Shown piece after piece: positions 45,928 through 57,764 of a stretch of 64,000 nucleotides of DNA; position 1 is the stretch's first letter; every line of letters begins with the position of its first letter. Below the pieces are notes generated by a model that had not been told where the DNA came from, did no database searches, and saw only the letters and a program-made list of their open reading frames with translations. The position numbers and the translations under genes were made by a program. The DNA is from Pezicula radicicola. Its lineage: Eukaryota; Ascomycota; Leotiomycetes; Helotiales; Dermateaceae. The DNA lies in NCBI GenBank assembly GCA_003008705.1, contig PDUO01000017.1:943032-1007031 (forward strand), in the 5' to 3' direction.

Positions 45928-48333
45928 GAGACGCGGGGTGGCGGGGTTGAGGTAGGTGGTGAAAGTTGTTCTTCAGCTGTCGAAGGGCGCTGCAGAGACC
46001 AAATTAAATACTGAGAAGGAAATCAAAGAGGGAAAGGGCCGGAGGGCCCATCATTATATGGGGCTACATGTTGCAACATGTGTACGAAGATGTCAGGTTG
46101 AAGTGACGTTTAATTGTTCCATTGAAGGGATGAGGAGGAAGCCTTCTCGCTTGGCTGAATTGCCGGGTAAATGGCGCGGAGTGTCGCTTGAGTGTCGTGG
46201 TCAACATGCTTCCTTCCACCTATCTTGCATAGTATTTTGCTGGATACCGCATGAGCAACATGGTCTGCTTGTGATCGAGCGGATAGTACGGTTAAAGGAC
46301 ATAGAAGACTGGAGGATGATAGCAGTGATCGTTGATCTCGATCTTGCGGGTCTATCCATAGAAAGAGAGTGAATGGAAAGTTACCTGTTCCCATACTTGG
46401 AAGACCGAAAGGCATCGGGTCTGTAAGGAGAGAAGGCTAGGTTTATGCACTTTTTGAACTGCGGAAGCCTCAATTTTGAGTTCTGCTTCCTCGACTTGAG
46501 TACTATGTATCATTGGCTTCTAGGTTCCCGTTAGACATGTAGCGACTTTGAGGTTGAATTTGTCTGGTGCTTGGCTGGCATATCGGACTTTGGTGCTTCC
46601 ACCACTTCACATTATCCAAAATAACTCTGTGGCTCGCCGAAGCAGTCTATCTGCGATTCAGCAAAGTGCGACCTTGCAATCACGATAGAGAGACGTGTAC
46701 AGAGGTATTACAGATCATACGATGCTGGACTACCTGCCCCAAATCAGTGCTTGCGGACAGATTGTATCTGCCAGGTAAAAACCACATTCATTTTGAGCCA
46801 AGGATAATGATAATTGACCAGCCAACCGATCTTCTTGAGAGATATGTAATTGGAATCAATAGACCGGAATAATTTCTTTCGTGGGGCAATACCAAGTTGG
46901 AAGCTGCAAAATTATGGACTCCATAACAAGAAGTATAGAGAGTTACAATCGCAAAGTGTAGACAGGACGAGTGCTTAGAAGGCTGAGGTGAGATGCTTCA
47001 CGATGATAGACCCACTTATTTCTTATCGTGCAATCCCCCTCTATTGCGGAGCATATCAGGCGAAATCTGGGGTATCAAAAGCCTCAAATCTTGAAGGACG
47101 TTGAACGGTCGCGGGATCAAGAAGCAACTCGCTTCTGGTGTCATGCAAAGAATTGCGCTACAGTCACATGCCAATCTTCTAAGCAAACCAGGTAGGTAGT
47201 TTATGCGAAAATCCCCTGCAAATGAGAGGAACCGTCTGAAGATGAGAAAGCGAGTCAAGAACTTCTTGTTCAGCCTTATTTCTGCGCAGTTGGAACGGAA
47301 TGCTGGTTCCGACGTCGTGGAAAGGGGGTGTCGAGGGCGTGGTGTCTGAGGAAACATCGATGTGTCCAGATTCGAGGATCTTTTACTCTGGAAATTGCAT
47401 GTCCAGGCAGGCGATCAATCGGAGCCTCTAGTAATGGTACAGCCCCTCGAGTAATCTACCTACTTCTAAGACTTAGGCAATATTGAACCTCGAGATATCA
47501 GTTGCTAGAGGCTAAGAAATCTTTAGCATCTGACCGGAGGCGCCGCAGGAGAGTCGTAGGGCACTCCAAAATCTTTGGCGGCAAAGGATCTGTGGCATCA
47601 GTTAGGGTTCTTAAGAGGTAAACTTGCCGAAAGACAGCCGTTCCAGAGCAAGGAGCTGACTTGCAACATGTGCGTGATTGGTTGGTTTTGATACAGGTTC
47701 TTAAAGAGGACACGGTGTCGGCGTTGTGGCGAAGTTTGTTCGATTCTTTTTTTGTTTGCTTGCAGTCGATGCAGGGCGGTGAGAATTTAGGAACGGAGGA
47801 TAAGTGGGAATGCGATGCATTGTTTGTGACTTTGGAGATGAAAATGCGCAGCAGAACAGGACAAGAAGATGTTGGGATAAAAATACTGAAAATCGAGTGA
47901 AAATTGAGTTCAACAGTGCAGTTCCTCCTCTACTATTGAATTTTGCGATTATTCACCCAGTAGTCAGTCCGTTGGCTGATGAGCGAGGATGTTCGCACCT
48001 CCTGGACCGAAACCGCACTAAAACTTTAGCGCATAAGCCTGCAATAATTTTTTGGATCCTGTGCGGCCGTCGATATAAGTTTTCCTGGCGCCTCCCAAAA
48101 TCTTTCCTCCTTCATACCACTCCCTCTTTTCCACCTCCACTCCTTCTCTGTTCTCTTGCTTCGTTCTCCCCATAGAGCGCGCGATAGAGTAGACACTTGC
48201 GAATAGATCGCATCTGCGGGCAGAATCCGTCTAGCCACTTTTTAGGCGAGACTTCATCCCACCGTAATCTTCAAATTCTTATCTTAGAATTTCCTCTATT
48301 CTTCCACATCTCTCGAAACCTCGAAATCCGAGT
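45928..48333. other. Intergenic, about 2.4 kb
   Basis: Promoter of the GH5 gene at the left and a long leader for EF-3 at the right (pyrimidine-rich from about 48090). Frames inside, such as 47016-47357 on the minus strand, show no domain and are not supported. Confidence 0.5.
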
Positions 48334-51300
48334 ATGCCAGCCGTAGACATGGCAGAAAACAAACAATCGATCAAGGTGCTCGATGAGCTGATGGCCAAGT
48401 TGTCCGTCTCCAAGGAACAGGAAGACATCAACCTTGCTACCAAGAACATTGCAACCTTCATCAACGGTGCTATTGAGGAGAAGGACGCTCCTACCAAGTA
48501 AGTATCTCAAGATCTCAATACCACTGTGACTACTGTATATCTGCGCTCTCTCGAGTCTTTAAGTGTGGGAAGTTCCCATGATTTGAGTCGTTCGAGGTCA
48601 AGACTCCAGATATGGGTTAGGTGGCAATCTACGGTCGCAGATTCACAACTGCAAAATTTTCGGGCGCTCTTCAAAACCGACGGTGTGCTGACATTTCACC
48701 CTCACAGGACCGTCGAAGCCCTCAAGAAGCAGCTCGCAAACAAGAAGGATGCCGCTGTTCGTGAGCGCGCTCTCAACGCCATCCAGGCTATTGCTGAGCA
48801 CGCCGATATCTCCCCCGCCGTCGAGCCATACCTCATCGTCCTCCTCTCCCACGTTTTGACCGCCGTCGGTGACAAGATGGTCCCAGTCAGAAATGCAGCA
48901 AACCAGGCAGCTTTGGCTATCGCAAAGGCCATCAACGCCAATGCCGTCAAGATTACCCTTCAACCAGTTGTCAACTCCATCTTGACTGCTCAAAAGTGGC
49001 AAGAAAAGATCACCGGCTTGACCTTCATCGAAGAGCTCGTCAAGACCTCGCCTCTGCAACTCGCTCTTCGTGTACCAGAACTTATTCCCGTTGTCTCCGA
49101 GTCAATGTGGGACACCAAGCCAGAAGTCAAGAAGATGGCATACGGCACAATGGAGAAGGTCTGCGGTCTTATCGTTAATAAGGATATTGAACGTTTCATT
49201 CCCGAACTTATCAAGTGTATCGCCAAGCCAGAAAACGTCCCAGAGACAGTTCACTTGCTCGGTGCCACCACTTTCGTTACCGATGTTCACGAGCCAACCC
49301 TCGCCATTATGGTCCCTCTCCTCGATCGTGGTCTTGCTGAGCGTGAGACTGCCATCAAGCGAAAGTCTGCCGTCATTGTCGACAACATGTGCAAGCTGGT
49401 CGAGGATCCACAAATCGTCGCTGCTTTCTTGCCAAAGCTTATGCCTGGTCTGATTAAGAACTACGAAAACTTGGCTGATCCTGAGGCTCGTGAGAAGACC
49501 AAGCAAGGTCTTGACACCCTCAAGCGTGTTGGTGCCGTTGGTGCTGACGGAAAGTTGCCCGAGGTCTCCCACGCTGGTGACATTTCCACCGTTCTTGCTC
49601 ACCTTAAGGAGATCCTTGAGCCAAAGCACAAGGCTGCTATCACTAAATTCGAGCCAGCCCTCGAGTACATTTCCGCCATCGCTGGTCAACTTATCGACGA
49701 GAAGGATGCCGACTCTACCAGCTGGTCCACCAACCTCAAGAGTTACGTCGCTGCCATCCTTGGTGACAGCGAAGCTCAAGGAATTGTTGATCTTCTCCGA
49801 AAGAAGGCCTCTCCTCTTGCCGAAGCTGAGGATGCTGAGGAGGCTGATGACGAAGAGGGAGAGGATCTTTGCAACTGCACATTCAACTTGGCCTATGGTG
49901 CTAAGATTCTCCTGAACCAGACCCATCTCCGCCTCAAGCGTGGTCAGCGTTATGGTCTTTGCGGTCCTAACGGTTCCGGAAAGTCAACTCTCATGCGCGC
50001 CATCAACAACGAGCAAGTCGAGGGTTTCCCAAAGAAGAGCGAGGTCAAGACTGTGTTCGTTGAGCACGATCTCGACTCCGCAGATACTGAGCAGACCACC
50101 ATTGCTTGGACCATGAAGAAGCTTGCTGAGGTCGGTGTTCAGACCTCCCAAGCTGAGGTCGAGAAGCAATTGGGCGAATTCGGTTTCACCCCTGAGATGA
50201 CTTCAAACTTGATCACTGCCTTGTCCGGTGGTTGGAAGATGAAGTTGGCTCTTGCTCGTGCCGTGTTCGAGGACCCTGATATTCTTCTTCTCGATGAACC
50301 TACCAACCATTTGGATGTCAAGAACGTCAAGTGGCTCGAGGAGTATCTCCAGAATTCTCCTTGCACATCCATTATCGTATCCCACGACAGTGGCTTCCTC
50401 GACAACGTCTGCCAGCACATTATCCACTACGAGCGTTACAAGCTCAAGCGTTACCGTGGTAACTTGAAGGAGTTCGTCAAGAAGTGCCCATCTGCTAAGT
50501 CATACTACGAGCTCGGTGCCTCCGAGCTTGAATTCAAGTTCCCCGAGCCTGGTTTCCTCGAAGGTGTTAAGACCAAGGCTAAGGCCATTGTTCGTGTCAG
50601 CAAGATGGCTTTCCAGTACCCTGGTACTCCAAAGCCCCAAATTACCGACATCTCCTTCCAGTGTTCGCTCGGTTCCCGTATTGCCGTCATTGGTCCCAAC
50701 GGTGCTGGTAAATCCACCCTTATCAACGTCTTGACCGGTGAACTCATCCCAACTACCGGTGATGTCTACACCCATGAGAACATCCGTATCGCCTACATCA
50801 AGCAACACGCTTTTGCACACATCGATCACCACTTGGAGAAGACTCCTTCTGAGTATATCCAATGGCGTTTCCAGACTGGTGAGGATCGTGAAACCATGGA
50901 TCGCGCCAACAAGATTGTCACCGATGAGGATGAGAAGGCAATGGACAAGATCTACAAGGTCGAGGGTTCTCAACGTCGTGTTATTGGTATCCACTCTCGC
51001 CGCAAGTTCAAGAACTCTTATGAGTACGAGTGTTCGTTCGCTCTCGGAGAGAACGTTGGCCAGAAGAACGAGCGCTGGATTCCTATGATGACTGCTGACA
51101 ACGCCTGGATTCCCCGTACCGAAATCTTGGCCTCCCATCAGAAGATGGTTGCTGAGGTTGATCAAAAGGAGGCTCTTGCCAGCGGTCAGTTCAGACCTTT
51201 GGTCCGAAAGGAGATCGAGCAGCACTGCGCCAACTTCGGTCTTGATGCTGAGTTGGTTTCCCACTCCCGTATGTTGGGTCTTTCCGGTGGTCAGCGTGTC

Positions 51301-52089
51301 AAGGTCGTTCTTGCTGCTTGCTCGTGGCAACGTCCTCATTTGATCGTTCTTGACGAACCTACCAACTACTTGGACCGTGACTCTCTAGGTGCTTTGTCAA
51401 AGGCTCTCCGATCCTTTGAGGGTGGTGTTATCATCATTACTCACTCCGCTGAGTTCACCAAGAACATCACTGAGGAAGTTTGGGCTGTTGTTGATGGAAA
51501 GATGACTCCTTCGGGTCACAACTGGGTTCAAGGACAGGGTTCTGGCCCCAGACTAAAGGGTGATGATGACGAGGAGGAAGAGAAGGTTGGTAATCCCATT
51601 CGTATTCGTTCATTTCAATGGCTATTCCAGATATTGGGACCTTTCTTCGAGATTCTTTCTCAAGATTTACCCTCTGCGGCTGGATTATGTTTTGGATCAA
51701 ATCTTGCAGAAGCAATGCTAACCACTCAAACTTTATAGTTCGATGCCATGGGTAATAAGATTGTCTCCACCAAGAAGGCGAAGAAACTCACATCTGCTGA
51801 GCTACGGAAAAAGAAGAAGGTAAGACATTCTTCCTGTCACGTGTTAATTATATGCACGTGCTCGCTTATATCACATGACACCAAACCCCAACCCCTTTCT
51901 CTCCTCCTCAACACTTGAACCTACAACACCCTTCGTGACCTTATACAGCCTTTTACTAACATAACATTTCTTCTCTAGGAGCGTATGCAGCGTAGAAAGA
52001 GAGGTGAAGTATGTGCATTGATACCCTCACGTTCGATTCACATATGCTAATTTATCACATAGGAGGTTTTCAGCGACGAGGATGACTGA
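48334..52089 (+). CDS. Translation elongation factor 3 (EF-3)
   Basis: Fungal ribosome-associated ATPase that helps release E-site tRNA. Exons 48334-48497, 48708-51585, 51739-51819, 51979-52008 and 52063-52089 close to 1,059 residues. I start at [20 protein letters not shown]; the open frame running through the first intron from 48526 is not the start. HEAT repeats fill about residues 60-330. ABC1 has Walker [10 protein letters not shown], signature [14 protein letters not shown] and Walker [16 protein letters not shown]2 has [21 protein letters not shown] and [12 protein letters not shown], with the chromodomain-like insert between its halves (about 810-880). The Lys-rich C-terminus ([21 protein letters not shown]) is spread over three tiny exons and ends EVFSDEDD. 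Codon use is strongly biased, as for a highly expressed gene. Confidence 0.97.
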
Positions 52090-52382
52090 GTTGCTTTTTT
52101 AGAATTATTTCCTTTTCATGCATAGACAAAGTTTTCGGTTTGGCGTAAAGCATTAATAGAAGAAACGGAGAAAAGTTTCAATTTCATGATAGTCGCTCGC
52201 AGTTAGTTAGACTCGCATAGAATCTTCTGTTTTCGTGAGACTGTTTGAATAAAGCAGACATTTTTGATAGCTCGTTTCATGTGTAATAGCTAGCAGCTAT
52301 TCTAGTTTCCCTTTGAGTCCCCCATGGGTCAAGTGTCACTCGTCCCGCAATTCTAGTCCGTTCTGAACCCTAAATTATCCTC

Positions 52383-53164
52383 TCAGTCTTTCATCTCTTG
52401 GCTACCTGGCTCCGCGCTTGAGAATGATTGACCTGGTGTCATCTCACCTTCGGATGAGTCTTGGTGTGTTACGCTTTGTTGACTCGACGATACCTAGAGT
52501 ATGATTAGTCTTCTCAAGTCGCATTTGGAGCGAGGCTTATGACGTACCATCTTGCGCCACCCATCCCTTTCAGAATTGTCATCATCCCCAATCTCGCCCT
52601 CATCCTCAACCTCGCTCTCATCCTTCAAGCTACTCTCAACCTCACTTTCTGCATCCTCACCATCATCCTCATCTGCAGAACCTTCTCTGTCCCTCTCCTC
52701 TTTCTCCCTGGCCTCCCTTTCTTCTCTCTTCTTCACCATGTTCTCATTCGTGTCTTGGAATCTTAGTAACATTGGAGTCTCGCGGATTTCCAGCGCATTA
52801 CTGATTATCTCCTCGGCCTTCTGCAGATACTCAATAGCTAGGTCGTGTCTCACGACCGAAGACAGTACTTGAAATGTGTCGATGCGCAGATAAATTGGAA
52901 GGTATGGGTAGTCCAAGAGCTCGAGGCAGATTTGTCGGCAAGTTGTGCCATCCTTTGCTGCATGAGCCTCACGGGCCTACGGTTGTTTAAGTTAGCTTAC
53001 TCCGTATTTTTGAGTTCTGAAATGGGTCCAGTTTCTCAGCTGAGTTGGTTTAATAGGAGAGGAAGCAAGGGTTGTGAAATGTGTCTTGTACTCAGTCTAC
53101 TTACAATGTCCATCTTTGCATAGTATAGCTTCGCCTTCTGGGATAGTTTGATGCTAGGAGCCAT
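52383..53164 (-). CDS. Small acidic helical protein, uncharacterised
   Basis: Exons 53164-53105, 52976-52548 and 52493-52383 close to 199 residues from MAPSIKLSQKAKLYYAKMDI. The N-terminal half is helical with TPR-like spacing (LAIEYLQKAEEIISNALEI). The centre is a charged run of E, D, K and R (residues about 110-160) and the tail is Ser/Gln-rich. No enzyme motif. It is convergent with EF-3, about 290 bases from its stop. The first and last exons are short but their junctions are canonical and in phase, which supports a real gene. Confidence 0.75.
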
Positions 53165-53858
53165 GATTTCGTTGTGTCAATGAGTTTGCTCCACTGTTGA
53201 GCTTGATCTGCTCTCGCGCTTCGTCTGCGACTCAACCTTTTATGTCGTTGAACCAGATTGGGGGATCGATCTGAAAATGTTTGCGAAGAGCAGTAGTTAT
53301 GTTCGACTGTGCTACATGTGTTCAAAGAAGACGCGTTGTTCGCCATATGTTGACTTCGTCAGTTTGTCCTTTCGCTCTAAGCCTCCAACAAGGCTAGCGG
53401 ATGTTCACCAATGCTTAAGTAAATACTATGCATTTCCTGGCTACCCCCACACCAAATTTGCAGTTTCTTTGTTCATCAGACATGTCAATCGATCAATTAC
53501 TTCTACACAAATACTGCGACCTATCCTTTGTCTCTTGTTCACCTTGACCATTACCTGTACAAGCGCGTAAATTGCCTGGTCACTTGTGTCCTCAGTCTGG
53601 GGTTCATCGCCGTTCATCCCTTCACCATCACTTGTACGAGTTTGTCAGATTGCACGATCTCTTGTGGGCTGCAGTTTCGTGGGATTTGTCCACCTCTACT
53701 ACCACTTGTGTTAGTGCGCTAATTGCCTACTAGTGATTTCCGCTGTGGAAACTACACTCACCAGCTCTCCATCCCACGGCTACCACCTTCTGTTCTTGTT
53801 TCCACGGCCACACCTTTCCCTACCCGAGACTTCATCCCAAACAAATCTATAAATCACA
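53165..53858. promoter_or_regulatory. Divergent intergenic region with tandem repeat
   Basis: 694 bases between the acidic protein gene (minus) and the GATA-like gene (plus). It contains the three-copy repeat at 53548-53760. The last part is rich in CCAC/TTCC, as in fungal leaders. Confidence 0.45.
53548..53760. repeat. Three imperfect tandem repeats of about 75 bases
   Basis: Units start near 53548, 53625 and 53699. Each has CCA-CACTTGTAC-like text, then a GTNNGTNAATTGC-like segment and CTTGTG or ACTAGTG about 30 bases on. They lie directly upstream of the GATA-like gene and might be regulatory. Confidence 0.5.
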
Positions 53859-56800
53859 ATGGTGAAGGGACAACATGGTAAACGTCTATCTCAGCAGGAG
53901 AATCCAGAGGAAGATGAGGACTCGGATACCTGGCAACTTGATCAACAAAGTAAACGCACAAAGCACGACAGCCGTCAAGAGCAAGATGATGACGACATTA
54001 ACGATTCCATTCAGTCCAATCCCAAAGAGAAGCAGAAGAAAGCAAGGCACCACGAAGTGGTATGTTCAAAAGTCTTTCTGCAATGAAAGGAACAAGCTCC
54101 CGTCACTCTACACGTAAGCAACAAGTTATTGTCCAGAAGCTAACAAATCTTTTAACAGGCCCCTGATGTAATTGAGTCCATAGAGGATGTGCAACCCGCT
54201 GCATATGCCCAAGAGATGGGACAGATGGATGACGGCTTTGCAGATAGTCTTGACGCTCGCCACGTGTACGCCTCATCATCAGGGAAGCAGACTATCAAGT
54301 GGCTGCAAGCCCGCGAGAAGCTTACAGCTGTCATTCACCGTGCTCGCCTCATAGAAACCGCCACTGATGTGAATGATATATTCACAATGTACACCACAAA
54401 GCAGCGTGATTTGCACTGCACGTACATTGATCACAAAGGCTGGTGGTATTTCTGGGTAGGATATCACTCTTCTGATATCCGTGGTACTCATGAACAATGT
54501 CGTAGAGCCGGCAGAGGGAGAAACAGGCCGAAGAAGGGTAAGACAGCTTACGTTGGGATTGAGAAGAGTTACCTCAACCTCGAAGAGGCTGAATTGCAAC
54601 AGGTGTGCTCGCATCTGAAGGTTTTCTTTCAAAACTCTTTACCCGACCTCGATTTGATTATCGATTCGGTATGCAAATTATTTCTCCGCGCAGCCATATT
54701 CTGTGCTTATCCAGCACGAACTGGGGTATACCAGCTACCTTTCAAGCTCTCACTGCGCAAGAGGAAAGATTCGACAAAGAGGGAGGTGATATGCCATATG
54801 ATCGCTTCAAGTAAAGTAGATAACAGGTCCCAGGTTGGGAAAATATGCCTGACAATCGCCTACAATGCATTCTCGGATAACCCTAACATCCCACCGCTCA
54901 ATCCCTTGTACAAAGTTCCCCCTCTCGATGATGAAATCTCAGAATGGGTCACTGAAGAAGCTTCCAGTATCACCGCCAAACGAGCCGCCATCTCATTCCT
55001 ATACTGGCAGCAAGGAGAAGTGTTGCTTAGACTATTCGGAACCTTTGATGATGTTAAAGTCTGGGTTGACGAGCAGAAAAAGAAGTTACAGACAAGCTCA
55101 AAGGGCCGGTCCAGAAGGGAGATGCGTATGATCCACCCTTCTTCTGCTTTACCTAAACTGACATGTTGCAGATGGGCCTTATGATGGTACCCCAATCTTC
55201 ATGATTATACAGGGCGCCGCGACTCTTGCTCATCACTATGAGTATAGACCAAGTACTGCTGTCCAAAGGAGTTTCTCCTACGTTAAAGGAGAAATATCCG
55301 GTCATAAAAATCTACCCGAGTTCAGTATACCGAAGACTGCAGCTGCCCGTGCCACATTCCTTTCTGAAGTACGTGTCTGTTGGGAAACAACCCTACGCAT
55401 AGAAAGGGTTTTAGACCACGCCGCTCATATTTGCGACATGCTGTGGAAAGCGTCCATAAATGGCATCCAGATAACATGCGCATGTACCAGAGAGGAGGCA
55501 CAAACCAAAAAGCACGGTTGCCACAGATGCTTCAATCCTGAAATTTGCAATAAGCTGCGGTGGACACCTGGTGGAAAGCTGTGTTGTGAAGCCTGCAGCA
55601 CTTGGCTTAGTGTTAAGAACAAATCTCCACGCATCCCCCAAAGGGTCGCATCTAGAATGCGTACAGAACTCAATTTCCTTGATCTTACCCCGTCAGAGAA
55701 GGATCAAGACATCAAATCTGCTGTTGGTTCAGTGCAAAATTATCAACAACCTCACGTCGATAAGCAACTGCTTGTCATATCAGATGCCTACTGTAATGGG
55801 ACCATGGTTGAATCCCTTGACCCGATATACGGCACCGACATGCCATGGAATGATCCCATGTTGTCCAGTGTCGAAGCTGTCCGAAGGGTTGTCCAATATA
55901 ATGGACTAATTCGGTATCATGTCGCTCCGAACATGGTTCTCACTAAGGTAAATCGTTGATCAATGCATATGTAACACGCGCTGACCATATGCAGCTTTTT
56001 GTTAACTCACTAAAAATCTATTTCGAACCATCAATATTGCACCTGACATGGCTCATCGACAGAGCCACGGACGAGGTTGAACTCAAAGATTTGGTAGACA
56101 GAATGGACCACCTATATCTCATTGGCCTCCAGATCCCTCTCGCCCTCGAGGCACGGCTAAAGGCTAAAGATTTCGATGATGAATTCTTTCATGAATACAA
56201 TCGGCAAACCAAGCTAGGAATCGCTACTCCGAAAGGTTGTTCTTACATAAAAGGCCCCGTCTATCAGTTTTATGGGCTGCGTCGGTATGCTGGCACCATG
56301 ACCGATCTAGAGGCGCAAGAGACACCAAATATCAATGCTGTCCAAAATATTCTACAAGAGATGCAGACAGTCTACCGAGAAAGTTTCCCACTACTCAATG
56401 GTATAGTGAGTATATCTATATCAGTATCTCCCACATTCCATCTAACACATACAAGCCCTATTTGTTCCAGGGTGGCCCACAACCAAAGAACTGGTCTTTT
56501 GAGGTGTGGTACGCTATAATGGCCCAGCGTAAGCACTTTAAATCCTTTTAACCTAGCCTGTATGCTAATTTGTCTTAAGATCTCGAAATGATGGCCTTTG
56601 CCTGCGATAAGTACTACGCAACGACTGTATGTCTTCTTCTTAGAAACAAGCACTTTTATTAATATTATCTGTTCATAGGTCACTATTGATGAACTGGTCC
56701 TTCTCCAAGCATGGCAATGGATCCATCGGAAAGACCCTGAATGGAGAGAATTTTTCGGGCAACCTCTATCAATCTATAGGCGACATCCTCTGAGTTTGTC

Positions 56801-57146
56801 TATTGGAAAGCTAGCCCATGGGCTTTCAATGTCACTCGGTCACAAAGGAGATGTTAAAACTCTAGCCGAGCTTCAGCCTGAGAAATGGAACATCGCTTTC
56901 CAGACGTGGAGGACGAATTCGTCTCTTGGAAATTGGGACATCGACCGTGACAAGATACGACAATATTTTCGAGAGAACCTCAAACAACATAATCCCCCAC
57001 TATGGAATGCCACTCTTCCGAAACTCCCTGATTCCTGGCCTATCGATTTATACGACGTGTCTAAGTCGCCTGAACAAGCCGCAGCGGATAATCCCTTTGA
57101 TTTTATCGACGACGAAATTGAGGATATTGAGGACGAAGAGGTTTGA
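53859..57146 (+). CDS. 975-residue uncharacterised protein with a GATA-like zinc finger
   Basis: Seven exons (53859-54059, 54159-55125, 55172-55947, 55995-56405, 56471-56528, 56580-56626, 56679-57146) close to 975 residues. Layout: a charged disordered N-terminus (KRLSQQENPEEDEDSD); a helical block about 80-390 with GWWYFWVGYHSSDIRGTHEQC and basic RRAGRGRNRPKKGK; a cysteine module at about 492-531 (CAC..., then CHRC-x18-CEAC, reading CHRCFNPEICNKLRW to CCEACSTWL); a long helical C-terminal half; and an acidic tail FIDDEIEDIEDEEV. The C-x2-C-x18-C-x2-C spacing and the LRWTPGGKLCCEAC text resemble GATA fingers. The large helical remainder matches nothing I know. It could be a transcriptional regulator or an element-borne protein. 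Confidence 0.8.
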
Positions 57147-57764
57147 CAGAGCTCAGTGATGGCAGAGCAAGGTGAGGACGTTGATTTGGCTTTGCTTCAA
57201 AACCCTTATGTGTATGTAATACAGCAGAGCAGAGACTGGCACAGCACAACCTTGCCACTTGTTTGCCCATGCTTCTCAATAAACTTCTTGTGATAGACTT
57301 ATGCCAGACTTGATCATCTTAATGTGAAGAATTGTACTTAACATCTCTGTCTGAAGCTATGTACCCATTTTCTGCATGTACTCCTTTTGCATTACAACAT
57401 ATAGGAAGTATGCACTTTACAGAATAGCGATAGTAGGCGGCAATTTCTTGTAATTTTGAAATTCTCTGTCAATTATAATATCACATCCTTGTAGTCGAAC
57501 GCTCACCAACGTCCCGACTGAAGCAACCAACGCGAATACCTTTAATAGTCTACATGTAAAAACATATATGCTATACCTCGTCGCAAAGGGTCTCTTCAAC
57601 TTTCTTCCTGCTGTGCCTTTCCCTCTCGCTGCCCATGAGCCCTGCCTTAGGTTGCTTGTCCAGAGTTCAACAAGCAAGAAGCACTGCATTTTTGCGAGGT
57701 GTACCATAATTATTCGATGAATAAGTAACCTATAGGCAGCTTTCTGAATATATTCAGCCATGAT
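57147..57764. other. Intergenic between convergent genes
   Basis: 3' ends of the GATA-like gene (plus) and the NADAR gene (minus). AATAAA-type signals are plausible (for example near 57278). A minus frame at 57417-57761 has no recognisable domain. Confidence 0.45.

Noticed and set aside
47016..47357. 113-residue minus frame upstream of EF-3
   Set aside because: No family resemblance and no splice partner; probably chance.
48526..48707. Start of EF-3 at the ATG at 48526
   Set aside because: This reads through the first intron. The upstream exon at 48334-48497 splices in phase to TVEALKKQL and gives the expected EF-3 N-terminus.
49102..51339. Long minus-strand frames opposite EF-3
   Set aside because: Shadows caused by the strong codon bias of EF-3; they contain no independent domain.
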